From NCBI GenBank assembly GCA_037178975.1, contig JASJZH010000005.1:6448001-6512000 (forward strand): DNA of 64,000 nt, in the 5' to 3' direction. Below are positions 1-11,276 of this stretch, piece after piece. The stretch's first letter is position 1, and each line of letters opens with the position of its first letter. The DNA comes from Oscheius tipulae. Lineage: Eukaryota > Nematoda > Chromadorea > Rhabditida > Rhabditidae. Below the pieces are notes generated by a model. That model was not told the origin of the DNA. It was given only the letters and a program-made list of their open reading frames with translations, and searched no databases. The translations under genes were made by a program, and so were the position numbers.

Positions 1-660
1 AACAATAATCGACCAGTCGGCAACAGTGACTAGACTATGGAGCGAAGGTAAAGGGGCGGTAAGAGACCAATCAATGTACAATGTACACAATAATTGCGGT
101 TTCGAGAGAGAAGAAGAGAACATGACAAGAAAATGCAAGTGACAGATGTTTGCACGTTTGGAATCGGAAAATGAGGATGTCCACTGGATAAATAAATAGA
201 TTTGAGCGAAAGGAAGGCAAGATTTATCAGAAAATTCAGTGATTTTGGATCTAGAAAAATATGCTGTGTAAATCAGCCATCACCCTAAAATTCCCCAGCG
301 AACAATATAATTAGCTTTCTTCGACATTGTGCTAGAGACAAGAAATAATAAAGAGACCTACAACACTGAAAATCCAGAGCTACAATAAGTAAGAAAAACG
401 TAAAAACACGAAATTAGGAGCTTAATGCGATAACTAGACACACTATGGACGAACAGGACGACACAAGAGAGAAAGTGGGTCGATTACTATCTTTCAATCT
501 GTCCGTCTCTAGTGCAAAATGGAGAGGATGAGAGTATGGCGCCATGGACAGAGTATTCTTCGGGAAGAAGTGCGGAGTGATAAGAAAAGATGCCTAGACA
601 GACAGAGGCCGAAGATTGTGCGCACAGAGGCAAGGTATAGTGGAAAATGTGCATTTTGAG
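1..660. other. Left edge, no supported gene
   Basis: I see no convincing coding exon, RNA gene or repeat family here. The stretch may hold downstream introns of the possible minus-strand gene whose first exon would lie at 849-667, but no conserved exon was found. Confidence 0.4.
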
Positions 661-666
661 TGCTTA

Positions 667-849
667 CCGAATATTCCTCTTGTCTCTAATCGAAAGGGAT
701 TTTAGAGAGGGCAGAGAAAAGTGCGGTTTAGTCTGTAAAAGAACGGGGTCGTCTGGCAGTATACTGTAGAATTTTTCCTTGCGGAATCCGCCGCACCAGT
801 CTGCCAGCCTTAAACATTTAGCAGTGAGTTTCACCTTTTTTGTTGTCAT
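667..849 (-). CDS. Possible first exon of a minus-strand gene (partial)
   Basis: A 60-codon open stretch starts with ATG at 849 (MTTKKVKLTAKCLRL) and ends exactly at a good donor, CG|GTAAGC, near 666, which is why it is listed. The first residues faintly resemble the first strand of a C2 domain, but I cannot assign a family. No matching downstream exon was found between 1 and 660, so the gene would have to run off the left edge. It could equally be a chance open frame. Confidence 0.22.
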
Positions 850-1354
850 TTGCTATGTTTGAAAATTACCGTAAAAAAAGTGTACTGCGAAAATCGGCTG
901 CCAAATGTTAAAGGACTGGCCGGGCAAGTCCCGTGGGGAAAAAATCTACAGTATGCCGCCAGTCAACCCGTTACTGAACAGACTATGTTTTCGATATGCA
1001 GGAAAACGCAAGCTTTTTTGTCAAGACACATGCATGTTTGATCCTCACGGAACTACTAGCAAAACGAGAGTAAAGAATGGAGAACTGGAAACAGGTTGCG
1101 ATATTTGGATACGAGAAAACGACCAACGAAAAATGAGTAAAAATGCAGGTTGAAAGATTTATTACAATTGGGTGGGCGTGTGTGGTTTTTGGGAGACTGA
1201 GAGAAGGAACCAGTGGCAAATCTAACAAAGAGCTTGTAAGATGAAGAGAGAAATCACAATAAAGGCGGCCAAATTAAAGAAAAAGGTGGAGGAGCGTCTA
1301 CGTATATTCAGGTTTGGGGGAAATTCACAGAATCTTCTAGGCGAGAAAAGGGTC
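850..1354. other. Intergenic, no supported gene
   Basis: Short overlapping open frames on both strands show no family features or splice context. This stretch holds the 3' flank of the 6-phosphogluconolactonase gene and the 5' flank of the possible gene at 849. Confidence 0.5.
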
Positions 1355-2303
1355 CTAGAGCTTGGAGGCAGCAGCCTCGTCGAGGAAAAACTTCAGTTTG
1401 CCGCTCATCGGCTTGACCAGCGAGGAAGGATAGGCAGGATCCCGTTCCATTACGACGGACTTGACCACGTCGGCCTTATTCTCGCCCGTAATTATGAAAG
1501 CCACGTTTTTCGCCATGTTGATGGTGTTTGGCATCAGCGTCACCCGGGTCGAGGGAGGCTTCGGCGAGTCATCCAGCCAGTACAGCCAGTGAAGGACGTC
1601 GCCCTGGAACTGAAGTTTTTTTTAATGATTTATTTTTCTCGCGACTCTACTACAAGAAGGGGCCAAGCAATTAAAAACCAACCCTAGCCAGTCGATGTCC
1701 TGGGAAGAGACTCGCTGTATGACCATCGGGACCCATTCCCAGAAAAAGTAGGTCGAAACGGGGAACTTTCCCGACCTTCTCAGGAACGATTTCTGCCAAT
1801 AGTTGCCGCTCGTACTCGAGGGATGTCCTCTGTGCTAAAATATTAAATTTTAACTGGCAAACTGATAAAACTCACGAGTGTCTTGAAGATTCAAAGGAAT
1901 TACGCACGCTTTCATATGTTGTGGCAATAAATTGACGTATTGAGCATAGGTACATTCCGGATCCGAGGGTGGCACTAATCGTTCATCTACCTACAATTAT
2001 TCTCATTTACATCTAAAAAAAGAGGTTACCATAAATATTTTAATCCTGGACCAATCCATCCGCCAATCAATAGAGCTAAATACATCGGCCAAGAGATTTG
2101 GCATCGACCCGCCTGAATTTTTCGATTATTTTCAACTGAAGTGTGAAAAAAATACCTGAGACCCCAATTGAAACATTTCCATTGTACTGCAGCAGTGGGA
2201 CGAGCGTTTCCCTGAGATACTGTTTAAGTTTCAGACGCATCTCCTCCGGATTTTTTGTGACGACCGTCGCCGGCGGCGAGTCTCGGGCCGACTGTTGTGT
2301 CAT
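1355..2303 (-). CDS. PGLS: 6-phosphogluconolactonase
   Basis: Hydrolyses 6-phosphogluconolactone to 6-phosphogluconate, the second step of the cytosolic oxidative pentose phosphate pathway. Five exons read from the minus strand: 2303-2156, 2112-2030, 1990-1876, 1834-1683 and 1609-1355. They sum to 753 bases (250 residues), close to the usual length of the family. Family motifs appear in order: [15 protein letters not shown] near residue 50, the VDERLVP block, [16 protein letters not shown] (the lactonase signature), [13 protein letters not shown], and a C-terminal [14 protein letters not shown] block like that of human PGLS. The start ATG at 2303 opens the only N-terminal exon in frame. The upstream same-strand neighbour is RRP4, about 450 bases away. 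The family assignment is secure. Confidence 0.95.
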
Positions 2304-2758
2304 TTTATCTGAAAAGGGAGAGAATGATATTTTCGATTGAGAAAAATACTAAAAGTTGAGTGTAGCTCAGAATAGGAAAGGCCGCTCCATAGCTAACTGT
2401 TTTAAAAGCCCGAACTGACATTTTTTGATTACCGAAGGCAATGCATAATCAACCGTCAATTTATAATAGTTTTTTGTTCTAGAGTCCCAAGTACTCTTCT
2501 GTTTCGGATCTGCAGATAAAACATTTTTACACGCTGCAAAATGCTCTGAAAAAAAAAACAGACAAGAAAGGGTGAGTCATTGCTGATTGACATGAGAGGG
2601 AAAAGTGGTGAAATGGCGGATGGAGTGAGAAGGATACAAACTGAGGCATGAAATCGAGAGAAAGCGATTAGTTGTAACAGAAATAAGGAAGGCCATTTAG
2701 GGAGACGAATTTAACCATAACAAGAAACAAATAACGGAATTAAAATAACAACAGGAGA
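2304..2758. other. Intergenic between RRP4 and 6PGL
   Basis: About 450 bases separate two same-strand genes. I see no third gene. The stretch must hold the RRP4 3' UTR and the 6PGL 5' flank. The spacing is long for a tight SL2-type operon. Confidence 0.5.
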
Positions 2759-3973
2759 TCACTGTTCGGATTCCAGCTGGACTTTCTGCACGGCCTGGAT
2801 GATCACTTGAGCTGCTACGTCCGGCTTCAACAGTTCTTTCGTCTGAATTCACGAACATTATGTAGATAAAAATGATTTAAAAAAAACCTCAAAAGGAAGA
2901 GAACATTCAAAGACAGCTATGATGGTGGCCTCGTGGATATTTACACAATGATCAGCCAGTAATCTAACGGATGCTGCTATTCTGGACATGATTCTTCGAG
3001 TTTCCGCAGGAATTACCTGAATTACGAGGTTTGGTTGTATTCATCGGGAAAAGAGATGAACCTCTTCGAGATTTTGGTTGTATCCGCCATCGGGATCCTC
3101 GCTCAATTCCGGACAGATCCAGATGAATCCGTTGCAGCCGATAATGACAGCGGCTCCGCAGGGTAGAGGATGGAAATGCGTCTTTCGCCGTTTCACCAGG
3201 TACGCAGGTACCTGTAAATCAAAATTTAAACAAGAAAATCGTAAAATCGTACCTTGACCAATATTCCCTGAGCCAATTTACCATATTTTAAGTTGCGCGT
3301 GTGCAGCGATAGCACGCCATCGTGATGAATTTGCTGGACTTCGGCACTGATAAGGTCTCCCTCCTTCAGGTATTCTCGCATCATCAGCTCGTCCTAAACC
3401 TAATTTTTTTAGCAGTCCAACCCTGTGAAAAAATACCTCGACGCTCTTCCGCCGAACCTCTCCTCCGGGAAGGTTGATACTGCTGAGCGGAAGATTGCTG
3501 AAGAGGCGCGAATTTGTGTCCAATTTCCAGCGTTTCTGCTGCACGTCGACCACGCGTCCAATGACCACGTCTCCGATCTCGCCGCTGTATCTGAAATTGT
3601 GAGTGTTGAAAACCGAAAAGAGGATAAAAAAAACACCTGGTTTTGATGGATTTCACCGAGACGAGACGGTTGACTTGTTGAACAGTTCCCGCTAGAGAAG
3701 CCACGAGATCTCCACCTCGACTGTACGTTCCATGGCCTCTAAATAGGTTGACATCGGTGAATACAAATAACGCGTTCAGGTACAGGAGGAATCGAGCATT
3801 TGCAGTTTTGAAGTTTCAGGAAAAAGTTGACGAACTAACCGCATAAATCCTCCCGTGCTCGAGACTGTGCTTCCAGGGACGACGAGCTTGTCCGCCAGAC
3901 CGGGCCGCTCAGCCTCGGCGAAGATTCTGTTGGCCGGAACGGCTGGCGGAGCAGTGACTTCCACCGTCGTCAT
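2759..3973 (-). CDS. exos-2: Exosome complex component RRP4 (EXOSC2)
   Basis: A cap subunit of the RNA exosome, the 3'-to-5' RNA processing and decay machine of nucleus and cytoplasm. Exons give, in order: an N-terminal segment with LVVPG and GGFMRGHGTY, an S1-like region with GDVVIGRVVDVQQKRWKLDTN, then LSSINLPGGEVRRKSVEDEL, the LHTRNLKYGKLAQG block, and a KH-like region with GCNGFIWICPE. All match EXOSC2 closely and in the same order. The start is set at ATG 3973 (MTTVEVTAPP); an in-frame ATG at 4009 would add 12 residues with no family support. Introns are short. The stop is TGA at 2761-2759. It sits between the RGG protein gene and 6PGL on the same strand. Confidence 0.95.
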
Positions 3974-4622
3974 CCTATCACGCAAACTTTCACGAAATGA
4001 ATGGAACAAAAGGTATAAGCACGTGTAAACGTGTGAAAATAGCTGAACGAAACGTTGAAAAGTTAAACTTTATCAAAAGTCAAATTCCAACATCGAAATC
4101 GACACAACACAACCATTACCCAAGCGACATACACATTTGGATGAAAATTGGAGGAGGCGAAGAGGGAGACTAATTCTATTCGGAAAACATGGGTTGTTCG
4201 ATTTTTGTGTATGTATGGGATAAAATCTAGGAACTAATCAACAAGAAACATCAAAGGAGCCAAAAAGGAAAAACAGGTTACAATTTTGGGGTGGGAGAGA
4301 AATGCTCGTGGGTGCAAATGGCTGGTTTTTAGCAAGAGAAAAAGACTGAGGGGTTCCCGCATTTCGAACAACGAAGAATAACACCGGAGATGCGTGTGGT
4401 CTTTTTAGGAGGCGGGGAAACTGAAAAAAACAATGTGTGTGTGCGAGGGGGGAGAAAGAGAAAAGTTGGAGGAGGGTAATACTTGGAGACGTTGGTACAC
4501 AGCTAGCAGGACCGACAGAGAAAGATTCCTGCGCCTATAGATAGAGGATTTTAACACACGGAGAAGGCAAAATGGGGGCTTCTAAAGATTTTTCTGTGAA
4601 AAAGATAATGAGAAAACCCACT
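3974..4622. other. Intergenic between the RGG-protein gene and RRP4
   Basis: About 650 bases of AT-rich sequence with purine runs on the plus strand (for example near 4450). No exon with conserved content was found. It probably holds the 3' UTR of the RGG-protein gene and the RRP4 promoter. Confidence 0.45.
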
Positions 4623-6631
4623 TTATGCAGTCTGGGGCTCGGCCGAAGGAGTTCCAGGAGCAGGAGAGTCGACATTCTCAACCGAGGAGGCCGGCACGGG
4701 CGAATCCAGCGGTTTCTGCTCCTCGCTCTGACGAGAATTGTTGTCACGCGGTCTGTTGTAGTACTCGCCACGTCCACGTCCGAAACCGCCACGACCGCGG
4801 CTGAAGCCTCCGCGACCGCCACGGAACATGCCCCCATTCATCGGGAACTGAAAGTTCAAAAGAGTGTAAAAAGGGAAAAAAAAAACATACAGGCATAGGT
4901 CCGTAGGGCATAGGACAGCCGAACTGGTTGACATCGAGCCAGGTATTCTTGAAGCGCTCGTCTTGCACGTTGTTCATGTAGCCACGAGGCGGTCCATAGG
5001 GCATTCTCTGTGGGAACATCATCGCCTGACCCGGATGGAACATCATCGGCATCTCCTGTCCGCGCATGATTCCAGGCAGGGGACGATTGTTGCCACCACG
5101 GTTGTTCCAATCCTGTTGTCCATTTTCACGTCCTTCTCCGTTCTGAACCATTTTTTCAAGAAAAAGCCAGAAAAACTACGTCATTCTTCCATATCATGCC
5201 GTTGTTTCCGGACTGCTGACGATTGCCCGGGGTTCCGCCACGATTCGGGCCCGAGTTGCCACCGCGTTGAGGCCTCGTTCCACCAGCTCCACCACGCTGT
5301 CCGCCAAAATCTCTAGGAGGTCTCTGGTTGTCTCCGCCTTCGAACATGCTGCGTTCAGCTCCACTGAAATCGAGTTGAGTGAGAAATGTATCGGCTGTTT
5401 CGAAGGACGTGTTCCTTTTGGACTTCAGGAATAGCACGTAATAGATAGGTTCTGGGAAAATGAAAAAAGACCGAGTTTTGATGATAGTTTCCGCCGGATT
5501 GACACCTCCTGTAGCTAGGACCTTTGGACTAGAAAAAGTGTCTAAACGAACTCCCATGGAAACCAACTGCTTACTTTTTGATGCGTTCGTCATGGAAACG
5601 CCAATCAACAAACAAAATTGTTCTCACGCAAACCCTACCATTCCAAGAATCGTTAGAGACTACAAAAGTATTGACCTACCCTCTCTTCTCGGCGCGTTCT
5701 TTCTGGGCATTGGCCCTGTTGATACGCTCCTGCCAGGTCAGCTCCTTCACAGCGGGACTTTGTTCTTCGCGCGGCGTGCGACGCTCGTCTCCCTTCCTCT
5801 TGTCGTTTTTTCCGCCCATACTCAGATGTCCAAACTGCTCGGTCAGATTCGGTGGGAAGACGGCGGCATCCGTGGCCAGCCCAACGAACTGTACAGGTGA
5901 ATAAAAACACAAGGAAACCTTACCAGTTCAGGTTCTTCCTTCAAATCGGGCGGAATGGAGCTCGTGTTGCTCACCCAGGTGGCAGTGTAAGCAGCTGAAA
6001 CGGCTGCCGGCGTCTCGAGCATCGAAAGATTGGCTGAAAAAAGGTATGTCTATGAGGGATACAGGACTCTCACCGCCGTGGAAGGTATTGTCCCCATTGT
6101 CGCGTTTTATGTTGGGCGGAGGACGAGACATGTTGGGCAGTTGAGCAGCAGCAGCGTAACTCGTGGCTCCAGCACGCGGCTGTTCACGCTCGGTTCCAGA
6201 ATAGCCGGGAGCACTGAACATGGGTTGAGTGGCAGCGGGAGCCGTGGTGAAAGTCGTGTACGACTGCTGGGGCCACTGGTTCGTTGCCTGAAAATGGAAT
6301 ATTCAGTATTTTTTTTTGAGAGTTCCGTCAGATGTTTTACGGGCGAAAACCGAACCTGCTGAGTAGCATAATAGCCCGAGGAGCGATAATAGTCGGCGTT
6401 CGAATCGGCAGTGCCTCCTCCATACTGCATCTGGGGATATTGTTGACTATTATAGGCCGGAGCTTCCTGATAGGTCGTCCTGTCGTTCTGGGGATAGGCC
6501 GTGTAGGCAAAAGCTTGCTGAACATTGGGTATTGACCAAAATGGGATCAAGAAGAACTATACCTGAGCGGGTGGCTGTCCCCATGTACCCATGGATTGAG
6601 TAGCCTGATAGGCATACGTTGGCTGATACAT
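4623..6631 (-). CDS. RGG/Q-rich RNA-binding-type low-complexity protein
   Basis: A predicted intrinsically disordered protein. Exons run from MYQPTYAYQATQSM (ATG 6631, just after a TTCCAG acceptor that could be a 5' UTR or trans-splice site) through Tyr/Gln-rich segments (QQYPQMQYGG). A more ordered helical segment follows (ELTWQERINRANAQKERAEKR), then RGG-rich stretches (RGGAGGTRPQRGG), a Met/Pro-rich stretch (PMMFHPGQAMMFPQRMPYGP) and a C-terminal RGG box (GMFRGGRGGFSRGRGGFGRG). The stop is TAA at 4625-4623. Tyr/Gln-rich plus RGG composition is typical of P-granule, stress-granule or mRNP proteins; that role is inference. I see no RRM, Lsm, UBA or NTF2 domain. The exon structure between 5360 and 5690 is uncertain, with one or two small exons there. 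Confidence 0.7.
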
Positions 6632-7671
6632 AATATGCGAATTAGGGTCTGGAATTGAGAGTTGTAAAGCTAAAAAAGATAAAACTCGCCCTGATTGGAA
6701 GACATGACGATTAACGGGGAAAAGATTATAACCGGTTACGTGAAAACAAGGAAAAAGCCAAGGGCCGACTAAGCGGCTGATTACCACTGAAATTTTGAAT
6801 TTATATTCAAAAAGAATGCAGTAGAGAGTAAGAAATTGAAGTAAAACTTGGAGAATCATTGGAAATGGTATGATGGAGCGAAAGTACACGTCTTATAAAG
6901 ACTTGGACAGAAAAACGGGTTCATAGTAAACGGTTAGCTTGATTTCAACATTAACTTGTCTAGTCCTCTTGTAATACTGCTTAAAAACAATAGAAAACAT
7001 TAGTCGAGAAGTGTTGTTTATCCAAGAAATGAATACAAACAGCTGAAAGTTTTCTGAGACAATATAGAAACAAAAATCGGGAGTTTTGCATGAGATTCGA
7101 GCACAAACGTGTGATTGGAAGCTAGCTTTGCCATAATGACAACGTTCATTCGTAGAGCGGACAATCGAAAAGAGACAAGCTTTACTGTACCGCCCTTTGA
7201 TGAAGCTATTGCTGTAAACTGTGAAAATTCAATGCTAGCAAATAATTGCGGTACTCTAAAACGTGTTAGCAACACAATATTTGCATTGTTAGGTGAAAAA
7301 AAGGAAAACTCCAGCGAGATGCACAAAAAATGATGGAAAGGTTTTCTAGCTCATTTCACAGCCGTTTTTCCTCGCAACAGCTACATTTACGTTTTTTTGC
7401 ACACTGCGGCATGGCCTGGCATGACTCTCGCGCCAAAATTACCCAGTTTTCTTGGGAAAAGTGACGCAAAAAGAGTGAAGAAGTGAATGATGAAGCAGAA
7501 TTTTCAAATCTAGAAACTGGGCCCAACTTGCCGCCGGTCGCACGGTTTTTCCGTGCACCGTAGATTACGGTAGCCGGCAATCACATCGTAGCGGGACCCA
7601 CGCCACCCTTTCAATGTTTTGGAGGGAACTCAAACCTGCAAATCAGGCATCACGTTGCAGGATCGACAACC
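6632..7671. promoter_or_regulatory. Divergent intergenic region, probable shared promoter
   Basis: About 1 kb lies between the minus-strand RGG-protein gene and the plus-strand zinc-finger gene, so it probably carries both promoters. It contains GCGCCAAAA at 7430-7438, which fits an E2F half-site, and a GC-richer stretch at about 7530-7670 just before the zinc-finger start. No RNA gene was recognised. Confidence 0.4.
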
Positions 7672-10554
7672 ATGGGTTTGTTTTTCTGTAAAGTTTGTCT
7701 TTTTAGTTGTACTGAGCTGAAAAATAGATGAGACTATGCGTTGGAAGTTATGTAGTAGATATAAATATTGATTTGCAGATGGAGGTGAGCAATTTCTCCC
7801 CGAAGATGAGTTTCTGGATCAGCCGGGGACAAGCCAAGCTGCATCTAGCAGCCGAATTCACTCCGAAATAAACGTTGAAGAGACTGAAGCAGCTGACAAT
7901 GTAATGCTTCTTTGGATATTCAGTATGTCTTCCATTCAGATGTACATGACCGAAGATGGAATGCGATATATCGGCATTGACGGCGAGATCTGTTACTTTG
8001 AGGAAGAACACATAGGTATTTTTGTTGAGGATCTTTCTATCCCTCAAGTTTAGAAGTCTTGGACGAACCACTGGACGAGGTTATTGTCGAAGGCAGTGAA
8101 AATGAAGCTTTTGAGGGCGAAGAAGCCCAACCACCCCCAAACAATGGTATTTTTGACACCCGTCGTCTCGAGGAACTTTTTTTTTTTTCAGACGAATTCA
8201 AAGTAGTTGCCCCTAAAATACCTGCAGATACCGAAGAAGTCGAGCCGGCCGGCATAATGATTCAGAATATCCCCCAACAAGGTCTGATTTCTGTGTATAT
8301 TTGTCAAAACGAGCCAATCTGCAGGCTTAAGACGAAAAAGGACTCGTCAGTACGGAAGCTGCAGCTGTCAGGAATGCGGTCAGACTTTCATCAATCAGGC
8401 TCGTCTTGAGCGTCATCTCGTCACGCATCAGGTTTTCGGCTCATTCCTGTGTCCTCTCTGTGGAAAAGTCTTCAAGTATGAGTACAATCTGTTCCATCAC
8501 TGGCGTCGGGCTTGCTTCGAGCTCAAAGAAGTGATGGCCGTCGAGTTAAGACAGGTTGTGAACTAGTAAATTCTCTAACATTTGAGCTGAATTGCAGGAC
8601 ATGGAAGTGAACCAGTTGCGCATGATGGTCGAAGACCTGGCCCAGAAGAAACCCGAAATCGGACCTGTTGAGCTTGGAATCTCCAAGTCGATTCTCTTTC
8701 AGACTGGTCCAACAGCCAGACTGGAAATTCCCAACAACTTCCAAGCCATAAGTATGCTTTTAAAATCATTTATTCCTATTTATGCGTTCAGGCCGTCGCG
8801 GCAACCAGTGCGAGTCGTGCAACGTCTTCATTCCCTCGAATCACATTCGTCGACATGCTTCTCTCCACCAGGCCGACAGTCCTTTTCGTCCCGACGACGC
8901 CATGGATCTCGGCGGGTTCATCTGTGACCTCTGCGGCATCTGCTACCGTTTCCATCACAACTTGCTGAGTCACTGGAGGTCAAGTTGTCCGGAGATTCTG
9001 GCGAATCTACCTCAAGGAGAACTTTGTCTCGATGACGAGGGATTACGTGATATGGTCGTTGAGCTGTTGGTCAGAGCCAAACCTCTTCCCAAAGATGGTA
9101 GACGGTCTATATTCTAAAACACAATATCTTCAGCTCCAGGAGATTTCCTGACCGGCGAACTCTCTAATCACGAAAACTCTGTGCCGAGATCGTCGAGGAG
9201 AGGCACCATGGATGATGATGAGGTGCTTTTACCATGGAAGACACTCGAATGTCCATTTTAGATTGTCGTAGATGATGATACTTACTCTCTTCCGCAGCCA
9301 AGTCGCTCAAATATGTACAATAATCGTGATACGGTTTCCTTTTCACTGTTCTAGTCATATACCAAGTGTAGGGTATAATCTTCGCCGACGATTTTGGTCC
9401 GGACGGGGTCACGGTAGACGGCCATGGACATATCCCGAGTAGCGAAAGGTCAAAATGGCGTCTGAAAGAGTCTGCTGGCAAGATTTGCTCGGAATGTGGC
9501 AAGATCTTCGCCAATCAGGGACGTCTGGAACGACATCAAATGGGGACGCACTCAAATTTCGGCTCTCATCAGTGTATTTTGTGCGGGAACAGGTCTGGAT
9601 CATCTCATTGAAAGAGTAAGAATTCAGGTTCAAATACGAGTACAATCTGCTCTTCCACTACCGCAAGAGCTGTCCATACACGCGTGCTTTCATCGAGGAG
9701 TCTCTCCGCCAACAGCTGAACTCTAACGAGCTAAGGAAGATTATTCGCGGAATTGCACAGAAGAAGCTCCCCAGCAAACACACTCTGCCATTCCCTCTTC
9801 CCGCTAATATGGCGATAAAAGGAGAGGCTACCCGAGCGAAAAAGTCTGAAAGAGTCTGTCCACCTCAATCGCTCCACATTCGACCCGATTTGAGTGATCG
9901 AGAGCCGAAAGCCTGTCCTGTCTGTGAGGTCATCTTCTACGGCACGAACTATCTCAATCGACACATTCAAACGGCCCATGGCATGAATCCGGAGGAGTTG
10001 AGCTCTATGCAGCCAGCGGAGACGCGAGTCAAGCGTTATGAGAAGATCGACAGACATACAGCGACACCGCAAGTGGTGGAAGAAGATGATCCGGACGACT
10101 TGGAACCGCCACCCAAGTTGATGCCGCAAATCGCTGACAAGCCAGAGGTTTCCCTTTTTTTTACTATTGACGGAAAAACCAATTATCAGATCTTCTACCG
10201 ATTCGTGGACCAGCTCGGCAAGCGCTGCTCAAACATCTCGAAGGAAGCCCTGGATATAATTAGAGACTATTTGAAGAGTGAGGGCGCCGAGGCCCCGGAA
10301 GTCATCATCCAGACGGAGGATGAGACGAAAGAATACGAAGTCGAGATTATGGGTACTTTTGACTCGGAAGACGTCAAAACTGTCGTCTTGAATGTAAAAA
10401 GTAAGCCTTCTTTCAATCGATTTGACGAAATCGATTTCTAGGTCGCTTTAAGAACGTCGACGATGCAGACGAGAAAAACGAGATCGTTTTTGAGGAGACG
10501 GTCGGCGAAGAAATCGACGAAGAGCCTGTCAGTATGGAGGAAATAGCAGTTTGA
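7672..10554 (+). CDS. Seven-finger C2H2/C2HC zinc protein
   Basis: The first exon is only ATGG (7672-7675), joined to an acidic N-terminal segment (DGGEQFLPEDEFLDQ). Splicing then yields fingers in pairs. Pair 1: CQECGQTFINQARLERHLVTH (C2H2, abridged) followed by CPLCGKVFKYEYNL..HHWRRAC (C2HC). Pair 2: CESCNVFIPSNHIRRHASLH then CDLCGICYRFHHNL..HWRSSC. Pair 3: CSECGKIFANQGRLERHQM then CILCGNRFKYEYNLLFHYRKSC (the last abridged), split by an intron at CGNR. The seventh is CPVCEVIFYGTNYLNRH. An acidic C-terminal tail ends at TGA 10552-10554. Probably a nuclear DNA- or RNA-binding protein; I do not recognise the ortholog. A histone-fold gene follows 160 bases downstream. Confidence 0.85.
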
Positions 10555-10714
10555 ACACAGTGTTTTTGTTATTTTTCTGCATGATTTTGTCATAAATTGA
10601 TCTCTGGCATGTAATGAATCATTTGTATATCTCTTTACGTTGCGTCCTATTGGATATTCCATCTTTTTCTCTAACAGATCCTCCAAGAACAAAAAAGTAA
10701 ACAAATGTTTCAGA
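10555..10714 (+). promoter_or_regulatory. Intercistronic spacer with probable trans-splice acceptor
   Basis: A 160-base gap between two same-strand genes, ending in ATGTTTCAG one base before the next ATG (10715). The spacing and acceptor fit an SL2-type operon spacer. A CATAAAT near 10590 may serve as a variant poly(A) signal. Trans-splicing is inferred, not seen directly. Confidence 0.45.
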
Positions 10715-11198
10715 ATGGCAGAGAATTCGGAGAAAGACGGTCCTCACAGTCTGCCCATGGCCCGGATCAAGTCGATCGTGGCTCTCGTCAACGATGCCAT
10801 GCTGCCCGTCTCGCCCGAAGCTCTCTTCGCCTTCGGAAAGGCTGCTGTGGGTTTTTGAAATTTATTTTGGGCGCAACTTATTCATAGGATTGCTAGAGAA
10901 TATGGCCCCTTAGGGAGGTAACTTCTGAGCTTGGCTCCTTGAAAAACCTTTTTAAAAATCAAGGTAGCATTTTTCAGGAACTCTTCATCGAAAAGCTGGC
11001 GAAAGAAGTCCACGTTCAGTGCGGAGACGACATGGACTATGACGAGCTGGCCGCCTACATACAGGACAGCGACGAATTGGACTTTCTTCACGGTTCGTTC
11101 TTCATTGTGAGTCACAAACAAAGTGTTTAGACTTCTTCCCCAAGCGAATCACTTTCAAAGAGGCCCTGGCCAAGGTCCAAGCCCAGAACAACAACTAA
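10715..11198 (+). CDS. Histone-fold protein, CHRAC1/POLE4 type
   Basis: Three exons, 10715-10846, 10978-11092 and 11131-11198, sum to 315 bases (104 residues). The protein is a single NF-YC-like histone fold: LPMARIKSIVALVND (helix 1), LVSP..ALFAFGKAAELFIEKLAKEV (long helix 2), the MDYDELAAYIQDSDELDFLH block, and a C-terminal FFPKRITFKEALAKV helix. LPMARIK followed by ALFAFGKAAELFIEKLAKE matches CHRAC15/CHRAC1 and the POLE4 small subunit of DNA polymerase epsilon. These pair with another histone-fold protein and bind DNA in chromatin remodelling or replication. Which of the two it is cannot be settled here. Start choice: the only ATG after the TTTCAG site. Confidence 0.8.
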
Positions 11199-11276
11199 TT
11201 CTATAAGATCTCTCACTCTTTTTCAATACCGGGTTCCTATTTTGCAGTACATGAACTATTTATTCATTTATACACA

